The position numbers were made by a program, and so were the translations under genes. Source: Nocardia uniformis NBRC 13702 (GTDB lineage: Bacteria > Actinomycetota > Actinomycetes > Mycobacteriales > Mycobacteriaceae). From it: a DNA stretch of 64,000 nt. Location of the stretch: positions 1 through 64,000 of the forward strand of contig NZ_BDCE01000019.1 in the NCBI RefSeq assembly GCF_001613345.1, in the 5' to 3' direction. Below the pieces are notes generated by a model. It was given only the letters and a program-made list of their open reading frames with translations, ran no database searches and was not told where the DNA came from. Below are positions 36,926 to 46,199 of the stretch, piece after piece (within the stretch, counting starts at the first letter, position 1; every line of letters starts with the position of its first letter).

Positions 36926-37260
36926 GCGTTCGAGCCTGCCGCCCGACGCCGGACCCAACCAGTGTGCAGCTATCGGGGGTGTAGCAACACCACCCTCCAA
37001 CCTGCGCCTGCCGGTCGAACAGCGTTTCTCTACCTGCCGCCTTGGCCTCCCCGACACCCGCGTACCCCGCAGCAACCCCGTCCGGTCCGCCCCGAACTGC
37101 AACATCGCCCGAAAAGCGACCGTATCCCGCTGGTGGTCCGGCCACATCCGCGGACCATCTTATCCCCGCGACCTGCACATGCTCCGCCCCGGAGCAGCAA
37201 CGCAGATGACCTATACTGCCGAAAATATGTGATCTACCTGCGCAAATATAACTCGCAACC
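36926..37260. other. Stretch without a recognisable gene
   Basis: This 335-bp Pro/Arg-rich region lies upstream of the aminotransferase gene. It becomes AT-richer near 37200-37260. No motif or repeat was recognised. Confidence 0.45.
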
Positions 37261-37452
37261 TTAGGTCATCGCATGGCACAAGTGGCAACTCGTGTATCCG
37301 ATCGACAGCAGGATCGGCACATCCCGCGCGGAGGACGATGCGACAACGGTTGCCTCGGGTGAACCAGGCGTGGACGTACCACACGAGATCGTGCACGCCG
37401 CCGCAGTGCCGACAATGAACAGTAGATGTCCGACGGCCCGAATTCTCATCAC
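37261..37452 (-). pseudogene. DUF255 thioredoxin-site fragment behind a lipoprotein-like leader
   Basis: The 63-residue frame starts with a lipoprotein-type leader (LLFIVGTAAACTISCGTSTP). It then reads [20 protein letters not shown], nearly the same as [20 protein letters not shown] in the DUF255 gene at 33533, and stops right after. It keeps only about 23 residues of that family, so it is a remnant or chimera made by rearrangement. Confidence 0.65.
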
Positions 37453-37717
37453 GGATTGACAGCCCTATCCAAACCCGCCCGCTGGCTGTCAGCCAGCGAG
37501 ACCAGGCAGATTGCAGACCCTTCAGATTGCCCGTGCGAGATTCCAGGCCATAGGGAAACGCAACCGAAACGCAACCTGACGAGTTGCGTTTCGTTGAGAG
37601 CTCCGACTATGTGCGCCAGGCACCCGAGTGTGGTGACTGATGCCCTCGGAGGTGTGATCGCATCTACGGCGAGGACAACGGCCGCTACATCGGTCCCTGG
37701 GCGGCGGGTGCCAGTCA

Positions 37718-37778
37718 GCGGCAGATCAACCATATGCCCTGCGGCAGATCAACCAACGTATATGCGGCAGATCAACCA
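37718..37778 (+). repeat. Three 23-bp-spaced iterons upstream of the COG1373 ATPase, locus 2
   Basis: GCGGCAGATCAACCA occurs exactly at 37718, 37741 and 37764, a constant 23-bp period. The array ends 54 bp before the ATPase start. It may be an operator array or a recognition site. The core CGGCAGAT..CA recurs at the other two loci. Confidence 0.85.
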
Positions 37779-37831
37779 GTAGGATAGCGTCGAATCGACC
37801 ACCCGTATCAATTCGAGTCCTGGGAGCTCCT

Positions 37832-39091
37832 ATGCAGACCCTGCTTGGCCCCGCGTTGCCTCGACATGCCGAAACCACCGTGGCCGCGGCACTTGAAGAT
37901 ACCCGGGTAGTCCTGCTCAATGGAGCGCGCCAGTGCGGCAAGAGCACCCTGGTCCGACTCGTCGCCAAGGATCGCGATATCGAATGGCGCGATCTCGACA
38001 CTGCGCTGACCCGCCGGGCCGCACTCGATGACCCCGACGGCTTCGTCGACTTCCCACAGCCGATGGTGATCGACGAGATTCAACGGGCACCGGACCTGTT
38101 GCTGTCGATCAAGGCCCGGGTCGATGCCGACCCTCGTCCAGGACGGTATCTGCTGACCGGTTCGGCACGAGTCCTGGGCCTGCGGTCCTTGCCTGACACT
38201 CTGGTGGGCCGGATGGAGACAATCGAGTTGTGGCCGTTCTCCCAGGGAGAAATCGACGGGGCGGCGGACCGGTTCGTCGACGCGGTCTTCGAGCACGGCG
38301 ACCAGCTGCGCCATGAATCGGCTGTACCACGTGCCGAGTACGCCGAACGTGTTGTCCGAGGCGGCTTTCCGGAGGCGATCGCGCGGACCAACGACCGCCG
38401 ACGACGCACCTTCTTCAACTCCTACGTGGGAGACCTGATCGCACGGGACGTTGCGCAACTTTCCGAAATCGAACGGACCACCGAAATGCGGTCACTGGTA
38501 CAGATGCTCGCGGCCCGCTCAGGTCAACTGCTCTCCAGCGCCACCTTGAGCAACGAACTCGGCCTCGGCGCATCCACGGTGAAGCGCTACCTGGCACTGC
38601 TCGAGGAGGTCTACCTCATCAAGCGAATCCCGGCCTGGTCCCGAAACATCAGCAGCCGCGCCACAACCACACCCAAACTCGCCTTCGTCGATTCCGGGAT
38701 CGCTGCCCACCAGGTAGGAGCGGACACTCGAAGCCTGCTGCGGCCCACCGGCCAGCTCGGTGGGCTTCTCGAAGGGTTCGTCCTGATGGAATTGGCTCGC
38801 CAACTGACTTGGTCGGACGAGGACGTCGAGCTCTTCCACTATCGAACCCGCGACCAGGTCGAAGTCGACGCGGTCCTCGAAAACCGCCGCGGCGAAGTAG
38901 TCGGGATCGAAGTCAAAGCGGCGTCCACCGTCGGCCCCGGAGACTTCCGCGGCCTGCGTCACCTGGCCGAACGACTCGGCGACGACTTTCGCGCCGGAAT
39001 CGTCCTGCACACCGGACAACAAACACTCCCGTTCGGACCGAAGATGCTCGCTATGCCCATCAGCGCGCTCTGGCAAACCCCCGCGTCCTGA
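37832..39091 (+). CDS. COG1373 AAA ATPase with DUF4143 domain
   Basis: This 419-residue protein has an AAA domain with Walker A LLNGARQCGKSTLVRL (about residues 30-45) and Walker B PMVIDEIQRAPDLLLSIK, sensor-like YLLTGSARVLGL, and a winged-helix-like middle (TLSNELGLGASTVKRYLALL). The C-terminal DUF4143 region has a PD-(D/E)xK-like pattern: VEVDAVLENRRGEVVGIEVK. COG1373 proteins are numerous, patchy and often mobile, with no settled function. A second, decayed copy sits 2 kb to the left, and both are preceded by 23-bp iterons. Confidence 0.9.
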   Translation: MQTLLGPALPRHAETTVAAALEDTRVVLLNGARQCGKSTLVRLVAKDRDIEWRDLDTALTRRAALDDPDGFVDFPQPMVIDEIQRAPDLLLSIKARVDADPRPGRYLLTGSARVLGLRSLPDTLVGRMETIELWPFSQGEIDGAADRFVDAVFEHGDQLRHESAVPRAEYAERVVRGGFPEAIARTNDRRRRTFFNSYVGDLIARDVAQLSEIERTTEMRSLVQMLAARSGQLLSSATLSNELGLGASTVKRYLALLEEVYLIKRIPAWSRNISSRATTTPKLAFVDSGIAAHQVGADTRSLLRPTGQLGGLLEGFVLMELARQLTWSDEDVELFHYRTRDQVEVDAVLENRRGEVVGIEVKAASTVGPGDFRGLRHLAERLGDDFRAGIVLHTGQQTLPFGPKMLAMPISALWQTPAS

Positions 39092-39372
39092 CCCCCAGGG
39101 GCACCCGCGAACTCCGACGCCGCGCCCATCCACCGGCCAGGTCCACCCAGGCAAGGGGTCGGTACCGAACATGCGACCTACGCGATAGCCGGGAACGGGA
39201 TATCGGTCAGTTTCTCCGAAGGTGCTGTCGGTGGGAGCCGATGTCTCAGACGGTGCGGAGCCTGCTACTTCCCTCGGCGAGGCAAAAATCCTGAAACCCC
39301 TCTCGCGTAATGGTCCGTTCAGGCGCACCCTGGATATAAGGAGGGATTCTCCGCAGTTCAGGAGGCAAGACA
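39092..39372. other. Short intergenic stretch
   Basis: Nothing was recognised except an AT-richer segment with GGATATAAGGAGGG near 39331-39345 and a second AGGAGG at 39359-39364 serving the next gene. Confidence 0.4.
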
Positions 39373-39768
39373 GTGGTGAGGATGACCGCAATCAAGGCGA
39401 ATGGCGAGCATTGGCATCCGCATCCTGGCGATGCCATCGAAGATCACGGCGAACTTCCAGCCCTGATCCTGTGCGGGCTCGGCATCGCGGCACTCGGTAT
39501 GACGATCACCGCGGCCGCCTACGGTTTCCGCGGCTGGGCGGTCCTGGGTGCGATCGTGACAGTGGTGCTCTTCGTTTCGGGCCTGCTGTTGATCCGATTC
39601 GAGTACTTCCGTGAGTTCAAGAAGGAACAGCAGGTCGGCAGACACGGACACAATCCGCTGGTTTCCGGGGAATGGCGGCCCGGGCTCGCCAGTTCGTGGC
39701 AGAGGCGGCGTCGAGTGTCGTCCCACAAACGGCGGATAGCTCCTGATCGCTCTCCCGGCGCTAGGTGA
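39373..39768 (+). CDS. UsfY-like small membrane protein
   Basis: The product is 131 residues from the GTG at 39373 (AGGAGG 8 nt upstream); an ATG at 39382 is possible. Two hydrophobic helices (ALILCGLGIAALGMTITAAA, then AVLGAIVTVVLFVSGLLLIR) are followed by FEYFREFKKEQQVG. The layout, with HPHPGD before the first helix, resembles UsfY, a small protein encoded near sigF in mycobacteria, but the resemblance is only moderate. A 108-bp part of this gene's 3' end is repeated at 45056. Confidence 0.55.
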   Translation: MVRMTAIKANGEHWHPHPGDAIEDHGELPALILCGLGIAALGMTITAAAYGFRGWAVLGAIVTVVLFVSGLLLIRFEYFREFKKEQQVGRHGHNPLVSGEWRPGLASSWQRRRRVSSHKRRIAPDRSPGAR

Positions 39769-39810
39769 CGAGGCTGCTATACGAGCCATCTCCGCCGAAC
39801 CAGCGCTTAT

Positions 39811-39847
39811 CGGCAGATGATCAGCGAAAGCCTCGGCAGACGATCAG
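39811..39847 (+). repeat. Iteron pair, locus 3
   Basis: CGGCAGATGATCAG (39811-39824) and CGGCAGACGATCAG (39834-39847) have the same 23-bp period as the ATPase-linked arrays. No ATPase gene follows; the next gene is the AraC regulator at 39923. Confidence 0.8.
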
Positions 39848-39922
39848 CCCCGCCGCCGTGACCGCGACCGTGACGGCTACGAAGTCGACGCCATCCCCGA
39901 AGACGATTGCTAGCATTCGCGG

Positions 39923-40735
39923 GTGAATCCGGTGGGTGAGCACGCTCGGCTGTGGACAGCGCCGGCGAGCTCTCAGGTGGATTTGCTCGCCGCGCGGTTC
40001 GAGACGTTTGCCTTCGATCGGCACAGTCATGAGCAGCTCTCGGTCGGCGTCATCGAAGAAGGAGCGGAAGGGCTGCACCTGGCCGGCGGTAACGTCGTGA
40101 TTCCCGCCGGGCAGCTGGTGATCATCAATCCGGAGCAGGTGCACACCGGGTTCGCCGCCGTGGACTCCGGGTGGCGGTATCGGATGTTCTATTTCGACAC
40201 CGCGTTGGTCGACGAGCTGGCCGGCGAACGGCTGGGCACCCGTGAGGTCTGGTTTCCCGAGACCGCTGTGCGCGACGACGAGCTGTTCACCCGGCTGCGA
40301 GCGGTGCACCGCGAGCAGGAACACGTCGGCGATCCGCTCACCGCGGAATCGCTGCTGCTCGCGGGACTGGACGCGGTGCTGCGCAGGCATTCCCGCCGCG
40401 GGCCGGCGTCGGCGGCCGATCCCCCGCCGCGCCGGGGCGTCGAGGTGGCTCGCCAGCTATTGCACGACCGGTGGAGCGAAGCCGTCACCGTCGCGGAGCT
40501 CAGCGCTGCCGCGGGGGTGCCGCGAGCCTCGCTCATTCCCGCCTTCCGCGCCGCGTACGGACTGCCGCCACACGCCTATCTGCTGCGGTTGCGCGCGAAC
40601 CGAGCCCGGCGGCTGCTGCTGGCCGGGCGGCCACCGGCCGAGGTGGCGGTTACCGCGGGTTTCGCCGACCAGGCCCATCTCACCCGGATCTGCAAGCGAT
40701 ATTTCGGAGTTACTCCGGGCGCAATCCGACCCTGA
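39923..40735 (+). CDS. AraC-family regulator
   Basis: The product is 270 residues from a GTG start. The N-terminal AraC-type cupin (FAFDRHSHEQLSVGVIEEGA, IPAGQLVIINPEQVHTGFA) is followed by a C-terminal pair of helix-turn-helix motifs: VTVAELSAAAGVPRASLIPA and PPAEVAVTAGFADQAHLTRI, ending in YFGVTPGAIR. It lies 133 bp upstream of the lactate-permease-family gene on the same strand, so it probably controls that transporter in response to the transported or a related acid. Confidence 0.92.
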   Translation: MNPVGEHARLWTAPASSQVDLLAARFETFAFDRHSHEQLSVGVIEEGAEGLHLAGGNVVIPAGQLVIINPEQVHTGFAAVDSGWRYRMFYFDTALVDELAGERLGTREVWFPETAVRDDELFTRLRAVHREQEHVGDPLTAESLLLAGLDAVLRRHSRRGPASAADPPPRRGVEVARQLLHDRWSEAVTVAELSAAAGVPRASLIPAFRAAYGLPPHAYLLRLRANRARRLLLAGRPPAEVAVTAGFADQAHLTRICKRYFGVTPGAIRP

Positions 40736-40868
40736 GCCGACACCCGGCGGCGGGTTCGTGCCCACTCGCGCAGCCGTCGAGCACGAGATTTTTGTTCAAG
40801 ACCGCCACCCGCCCGGACCGTCAAGCTCTGTCGCGACTGTTGTACGCGATGAAGGGCTTGTGGGAGCG

Positions 40869-42410
40869 ATGCTGTGGACGTTGACGATATTCCCGCTGAT
40901 ATTCGTGCTGGGGGCGATCGCGGGATTGCGTCGGCCGGCGCACTGGGCCGCGGCCGGAGGTGTCGTCGTGGCAGTGCTGCTCATCTGGTGGCGGCCGGAG
41001 TTCACACTGCCGGGCAGCGCGCTGAGCGGAGCGGCCGGCGGAGCCGGTCTGCTGGTGCTCAATGCGGCCGCGGTAATGCTGCCCGGTGTCTATCTCAGTC
41101 AGGTACTCACCCGCAGAAGCGTGCATCAGTCACTGCGGGAGTGGGTACGTCAGCTGCCGTTGCCCGTTCCCGCGAAGGTCGCGCTCGTGGTGGTGGGGAT
41201 CGCCCCAACTGTGGAGGCACTCACGGGATTCGGCGTTTCGCTGCTGGTCACCGTTCCCGTCCTGTTGGCGCTCGCGCCGCCGCCGACCGCGCTGCGGCAG
41301 GCCATGCTCGGGATGAACATCATGCCGTGGGGCACGCTCGGCCTGGCCACCGTGATCGGCGCTGAGCTCACGGGGCTTCCGACGACGACGCTGGGCACCG
41401 CCACCGCGATCACCAGCAGCATGATTTTCCCCCTGGTGGCCGTGTGGGCGGCGCTGCTGTCTCGCCCGGCGCACCGTTTCCGCACCGCGATCCTCGCCGC
41501 CACGGCAGGCAGCCTGCTCGCGGCCGGGCTGCTGATCTTCAATCGGCTGGGCATCGTCGCTCCGGCGGGTGTGCTGGCCGGGTTGCTCACGACCGCTGCC
41601 GGACTGACGCTGTGCGTCATCCGACGGCAGCGGACCGACGAAACCGACTCCCGCGCAGACCGATTCGCTCGGGGCAAGACCTCCGGCGGCAGCCAGCGGC
41701 GCGACGGGCTCGCCCTCGAGGAACCGACCGAACCGATACCGGGCCGACTGCTGCCTCCCCTCGCGGTCCTGTATGCCTACGGCCTCGTCCTGGGTGGCAT
41801 CGCGGTGCTGCGCGTGGCCACCGCGGCCGGTATCGCGCCCATGACCCTGCATGCCGGGGGTGCCAGCTTCGCGCTGCTGAACTCACCTGGCCTGCCGTTG
41901 CTGGCCGCCGCCTTACTGCTGGACCGAGGCCGCCCGAATCTGTCGGACGCGCGCGCCGTGCTGGCGAGAGTCGGCCGACCGCTGCTCGCGTTGACCGGTT
42001 TCGTCGTTCTCGGTCGGCTGATGGCCGACAGCGGCATGATCGGACAGCTGGGTGCGGCGGTCTCCGCGGCCCCGCCCCTCGTGGTCGCGCTGGCCGCACC
42101 CGCCCTCGGCATGCTCAGCGGTTTCGTCACCGGCTCGAATGTCGGCGGCAATGCGCTGATGCTGCCACTGCAGCAGCAGCTCGCCCCAACCGGCCTCGAC
42201 ACCTGGTTCGCGGCGGTGCAGAACAGTGGAGCGGGACATGCCGTCTTCACCTCACTGCCGATGATCATGCTGATCCTGGCCGTGGCCGGCGACCGCGCGA
42301 AGACCTCGGACACTTCGGAACGTGACCTGCTCCGATTCGGATTGCGAGTGGCGACGGCGATCTACGCCGTCCTGGCGGCGGCGACGGTCGTGGCGGTTGT
42401 TGTGGTGTGA
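40869..42410 (+). CDS. L-lactate permease (LctP)-family transporter
   Basis: The product is 513 residues from the ATG at 40869 (MLWTLTIFPLIFVLGAIAGL) with about 12-13 membrane helices. The family region VVGIAPTVEALTGFGVSLLV, followed by GMNIMPWGTLGLATVIGAEL, and the C-terminal GFVTGSNVGGNALMLPLQQQ with FAAVQNSGAGH match LctP/GlcA transporters for lactate or glycolate. A hydrophilic loop (about residues 257-290) is Arg/Glu-rich. The frame extends to 40242, but that part is a shadow of the AraC gene. Confidence 0.9.
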   Translation: MLWTLTIFPLIFVLGAIAGLRRPAHWAAAGGVVVAVLLIWWRPEFTLPGSALSGAAGGAGLLVLNAAAVMLPGVYLSQVLTRRSVHQSLREWVRQLPLPVPAKVALVVVGIAPTVEALTGFGVSLLVTVPVLLALAPPPTALRQAMLGMNIMPWGTLGLATVIGAELTGLPTTTLGTATAITSSMIFPLVAVWAALLSRPAHRFRTAILAATAGSLLAAGLLIFNRLGIVAPAGVLAGLLTTAAGLTLCVIRRQRTDETDSRADRFARGKTSGGSQRRDGLALEEPTEPIPGRLLPPLAVLYAYGLVLGGIAVLRVATAAGIAPMTLHAGGASFALLNSPGLPLLAAALLLDRGRPNLSDARAVLARVGRPLLALTGFVVLGRLMADSGMIGQLGAAVSAAPPLVVALAAPALGMLSGFVTGSNVGGNALMLPLQQQLAPTGLDTWFAAVQNSGAGHAVFTSLPMIMLILAVAGDRAKTSDTSERDLLRFGLRVATAIYAVLAAATVVAVVVV

Positions 42411-42418
42411 CTGATGAT

Positions 42419-43807
42419 TCAACCGGCGGCCCGTGCGTCGATCTCGTATCGATCGGAGATCCTCAGCAGAGCCACCACGGACACGAAGATCGCCGGAACC
42501 AGGGTGAGCATGGCCAAGACGAGCGGTTCACCACCGTAGCCGGCGGCACTGACCAGGTCGGAGCTGAGGCCGACGAGGAATGGGCCGAGCGCGCCACCGA
42601 GAGTGACCAGGAAGGTGAGCAGGGCGAACCCCATGCCACGACGGGCGGCGGGAACCACGTCGGCTGAGACCGCGGTGAGATTCGGTATGGCACCGGCGAA
42701 TCCGGCGCAGGCCAGAGCGATCAGGGTGACACGCGCGGGAACACCCGGGATGAGCAGAGCGCCCGAAAGGGCGAGGGCGCCGGTCAGCAGGAAGACGGTG
42801 GCGACGGTGATCCGCCGGCTGGCCCGGATAGCGTGGGCACGGTCGCCGAATCTGCTGCCCGCGATGATGCCCACGACGATGCCGGTACCGCCGACCGCGC
42901 CCGCGAGTCCGGATGCGGTGTCGTAGCCGAGGTTTTCGGTGCGTTCGAACAGTGTCGGGAGCCAATAGAACACGCCCCCGATCCCGAGCGAGAGCAGGGC
43001 TTGGCCGATGATGACTCCGGCCAGCGTTCTGATTCTCAGCAGTCCCCGCGCTTCGCGAAGCAGCGAGACGGGACGCGGGAGCGCAATAGCTGGCATCGGT
43101 TCGCCGGTGCGGAGACGGTCGAGGCGGTCACCCAAGCCCCGCAACGGTTCCCGGACGGTGAGCACCAGTGCGGCGACCAGCAGACCGGGAACCGCCGCGA
43201 CAAAGAACACCATGCGCCAACCGAGCGCCTCGGCGAGCACGCCGCCGAGGATGACCCCGGCAGGTAGGCCCAAGTAGTAGCCGGCGCGCTCGAATCCGTA
43301 CGCCTTGCCGCGGCTGCTGGACGGGTAGTAGTCGGCAAGCAGGCTGGACGCGGGCGGGTTGTAGAGCTGTCCGGCGGCACCGATCAGCACGCGCACGAGG
43401 AAGAACAGCACGAATGTGGTCGCCAATCCACTCAAGACCGAACACAGTGACCATACGAGGACGACGATCGAGATGGTGACCACGCGGGGCGCGCGATCGG
43501 CGAGACGGCCGGCGGGCAACAGGAGCACGGCACCCGCGAGACTCGCGGCGGTCGGTATCGCACCCGCGGCGGTATCGCCGAACCCGAAGTGGTCCTGGAT
43601 CGCCGGTAGCGCGCCGGCGATCAAGTTGATCTCGAGCCGATCGATGAACGCGACGAGACCGACCGCGATGGCGGGCCACCAACCCAGTGGCGCGGATTTC
43701 GTCAGATCGACGACGCGGGCCGGGCGGCCCTCGGACACGACGATGTCAATCGAACCGGTCGGGGCGGCGGGAGCACCCGCGGGATCCGGGGACACAGCCT
43801 CGGTCAT
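42419..43807 (-). CDS. Major facilitator superfamily transporter
   Basis: The product is 462 residues from the ATG at 43807 (AGGAGCG 8 nt upstream). Twelve helices are indicated. The MFS loop 2-3 signature appears as LPAGRLADRAPRVVTISIVV, and the helix 1 segment is VGLVAFIDRLEINLIAGALP. It resembles the Spns/ExuT-like group with a D-R-x-x motif in helix 1. The substrate is unknown. Its end faces the lactate-permease gene with 8 bp between stops. Confidence 0.9.
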   Translation of the reverse strand: MTEAVSPDPAGAPAAPTGSIDIVVSEGRPARVVDLTKSAPLGWWPAIAVGLVAFIDRLEINLIAGALPAIQDHFGFGDTAAGAIPTAASLAGAVLLLPAGRLADRAPRVVTISIVVLVWSLCSVLSGLATTFVLFFLVRVLIGAAGQLYNPPASSLLADYYPSSSRGKAYGFERAGYYLGLPAGVILGGVLAEALGWRMVFFVAAVPGLLVAALVLTVREPLRGLGDRLDRLRTGEPMPAIALPRPVSLLREARGLLRIRTLAGVIIGQALLSLGIGGVFYWLPTLFERTENLGYDTASGLAGAVGGTGIVVGIIAGSRFGDRAHAIRASRRITVATVFLLTGALALSGALLIPGVPARVTLIALACAGFAGAIPNLTAVSADVVPAARRGMGFALLTFLVTLGGALGPFLVGLSSDLVSAAGYGGEPLVLAMLTLVPAIFVSVVALLRISDRYEIDARAAG

Positions 43808-44404
43808 GGGATTCGCTCCTGCCTGGAGGGATAGTCCGGGTCGCCGATCCCACGACCGGACCGCTCGGACGTATTGTCGAATATCTCTGTTGAACAAGGG
43901 ATTCCGAATCTTTGCTGTGCCGGCATCACGGCACGCGTCCGCGACCCCGAGAGCCGAACGGGCGTCTCACCCTTCATGTACCGTTTCGCAAGAGGATACG
44001 TTGTATCCAATCAGATCGCATGGCGGTGGATCGGATACGAACCCGGCCCCACACCGCCTGCGGCCACCCGCATCGCCGCGCGGATTCTGACGGAAATCGC
44101 GACGCGAGCATGATCCCGGTCGCGGTCTGATCGGCGTTCGATCCCACTGCCATACCCTTCCGGTCCACCGCAGACCCTGGATGATCGTCGGCCGCGCGAG
44201 GCCCACCAGCCAGACCGCATCCGGCCGCGAGCCGATCGCATGTCCGCGCCACTCGATGTCGGTTTCCGGCCCGCTCGGGTCCTGCGTTATCAGGGACTTC
44301 AGATGACGTTGTGCCCTGTGGTTCAGCTGGCTGAGGAGGCCATGCTGGACAGTGACAGCTGCCGGATCCCTATGCGGATCAGAACATTTCGAGAGGACAC
44401 GAGC
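43808..44404. other. Gene-poor stretch with protein-like fragments
   Basis: This 600-bp region has no intact gene. A minus-strand frame near 44150-44290 reads DPSGPETDIEWRGHAIGSRP and continues WLVGLARPTIIQGLRW, which looks like former coding sequence but was not identified. Confidence 0.4.
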
Positions 44405-44743
44405 ATGAAACCGTTGTCGGAATCTTTGATGGATCTCGCGACCCAGGTGAAGCAGTTCGAAGAATCGTCGGCCGAGGCGCGGGAGAAGAACCGCGCCGCG
44501 CTGCAAGCTCGGCGGGAGGAGTTGGGCGCGACCTTCGAGCGCGAGGGCAAGGAGCTCGAGAAGACCGCGGCGGAACTGCGGGAGGCGGCGCAGAATTGGT
44601 GGTCGGATACCAGGGAGGCCGTCGAACACCAGATCAGCGTGATGCGGGCCGACTTCGACAAGTGGCAGGCCGAGGTCAAAGCACAGCATGCGAAACGATC
44701 CGCTGAGGACGGCAAGACCGCGGAGCCGATCAGTCGAGGCTGA
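44405..44743 (+). CDS. Coiled-coil hypothetical protein
   Basis: This 112-residue, highly charged, helical protein (MKPLSESLMDLATQVKQFEE, ARREELGATFEREGKELEK, VEHQISVMRADFDKWQAEVK) forms a continuous predicted coiled coil. GAGAGGA lies 8 nt before the ATG at 44405; upstream in-frame starts lack a site. It has no cysteines, membrane helix or known domain. The function is unknown. Confidence 0.7.
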   Translation: MKPLSESLMDLATQVKQFEESSAEAREKNRAALQARREELGATFEREGKELEKTAAELREAAQNWWSDTREAVEHQISVMRADFDKWQAEVKAQHAKRSAEDGKTAEPISRG

Positions 44744-45232
44744 TCAAACATCGGGACGCGACCGACGGCGAGCCCGAAGTTCCCGATCGGTCGCCCGGCG
44801 CCTAGGGCACTCCGAGACCGCCGCCTTCACGCACGCCTGTACGCGCTGGCATGGATACCCACCCGGCCGTCAGCGGCACCACAATCGCAGCGGCAACGCT
44901 GATCGGCGACCGACCCAGGACAGGCGGGACCGGGAAGTCTCCGATCCCGCCTGACAACTCCGCTTCGACCAGCGGCTGAGGAGGTCCTCCGCATCTCAAC
45001 TCCTCTTGATTATCCCGGGAGCGTTCCAGGTTTCATCGAGAACCTTCTGATCCGTACTTCCGTGAGTTCAAGAAGGAACAGCAGGTCGGCCGACACGGAC
45101 ACAGTCCGCTGGTTTCCGGGAATGGCGGCCGGGCGGCCCAGTTCGTGGCACGAACGACGTCGAGTACGCGGCTGCGCCCACGGTGCGCGTCGTTGGCCCG
45201 GCGCGAAAGGTTGAGCCCGTAGCCTGGGCTGG
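44744..45232. other. Intergenic stretch with a strong hairpin and a gene fragment
   Basis: A 13-bp stem with one mismatch (44921-44933 with 44941-44953, loop GAAGTCT) may end the coiled-coil transcript. Further right lies a copy of the UsfY-like gene end (45056-45163). Otherwise empty. Confidence 0.6.
45056..45163 (+). repeat. Duplicated 3' segment of the UsfY-like gene
   Basis: About 108 bp matches 39603-39716, including TGAGTTCAAGAAGGAACAGC, CGACACGGACACA.TCCGCTGG and CAGTTCGTGGCA. The copy has lost one G in the TTTCCGGGGAATGG tract, shifting the frame relative to the gene, and lacks the membrane helices. It is a dead fragment, and it shows a duplication within the accessory block. Confidence 0.85.
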
Positions 45233-46138
45233 ATGCGGACGTCGGCCTCGGCACTGGTTCTTGCGATGACGGTTCTGCTGGGCACCGGCTGCGGCGGACC
45301 CGATGACAAACCCACGTCGCGGGAGTCGCCGACACCGACGGGAGCACCGCAGTCGACACGTTTCGCCTACGGCGATACCAGCGACAACTTCGGCGATCTG
45401 TACCTCCCGAACCAGCATGCGAGCGACCTGCCGGTCATTGTGATGATGCACGGCGGAGGCTGGCAACAGCAGACGAACCTGGCCTACACCGAAGCCCTTG
45501 CCGCTGATCTGGCCGCGCACGGTGTCGCGGTCTGGAATATCGAGTATCGACGGGTGGGCGGGGCGGGCGGCTGGCCGACCACTCTCGCCGATGTCGATGC
45601 CGCCACGGACGCGCTGGCGACGATCGTGCGGCCGGGCTGCGGCGGCTGCCTGAACCTGGACAGCGTCCATGTCATCGGTCATTCCGCCGGTGGGCATCTG
45701 GCCGCCTGGTTGGCGGGTCGGCACACTCTCGACAGGCCGGACGCGCCAGGCGCGGATCCGCAGGTCCGCCTCGCCAGCGCCACGATCCTGGCGGGTGTGC
45801 TGGACCTGCGGCTCGCCGTCACCGACGGTCACGACCGATATGTCCGGGCTCTGCTCGACGGAACGCCGGACGAGCGACCTACCCGCTACCAGATCGCTTC
45901 GCCCATCGAACACCTTCCGATCGGGCTGCCTGTCACTGTCATTCACGGCGATGCGGACACCGTGGTATCCGTCGAGCACAGCCGCCGTTACGCGGCTGCC
46001 GCGCGAATCGCCGGTGATCCCGTCACATCGCAGATCCTCCCCGGCATCGGCCACGCCGACTTCGCCGACCTGACCTCACCGGCGTGGGCCGCGGCGAAAA
46101 CCGCTGTCCTGGAGCGAATCAACTCCCGACCGCGATAG
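45233..46138 (+). CDS. Alpha/beta-hydrolase lipoprotein (esterase/lipase-like)
   Basis: This 301-residue protein has a lipobox signal (LVLAMTVLLGTGCGG). The BD-FAE/HSL-like hydrolase core has the oxyanion motif VMMHGGGWQQQ, the nucleophile elbow VIGHSAGGHLAAWLAG, the acid region IHGDADTVVS and the catalytic His in GIGHADF. It is likely an exported, membrane-anchored esterase. A Cys pair (RPGCGGCLN) may form a disulfide. It shows no operon link to neighbours. Confidence 0.9.
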   Translation: MRTSASALVLAMTVLLGTGCGGPDDKPTSRESPTPTGAPQSTRFAYGDTSDNFGDLYLPNQHASDLPVIVMMHGGGWQQQTNLAYTEALAADLAAHGVAVWNIEYRRVGGAGGWPTTLADVDAATDALATIVRPGCGGCLNLDSVHVIGHSAGGHLAAWLAGRHTLDRPDAPGADPQVRLASATILAGVLDLRLAVTDGHDRYVRALLDGTPDERPTRYQIASPIEHLPIGLPVTVIHGDADTVVSVEHSRRYAAAARIAGDPVTSQILPGIGHADFADLTSPAWAAAKTAVLERINSRPR

Positions 46139-46199
46139 CCCGCATTACCCACCGCCATACTCAGCGAATCCAGCTACGTCAGGGCCCATGAGTTGGCCG

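Noticed and set aside
40242..40868. N-terminal extension of the lactate-permease frame
   Set aside because: It overlaps the AraC gene in another frame and has Arg/Pro/Cys-rich shadow composition. The permease starts at 40869.
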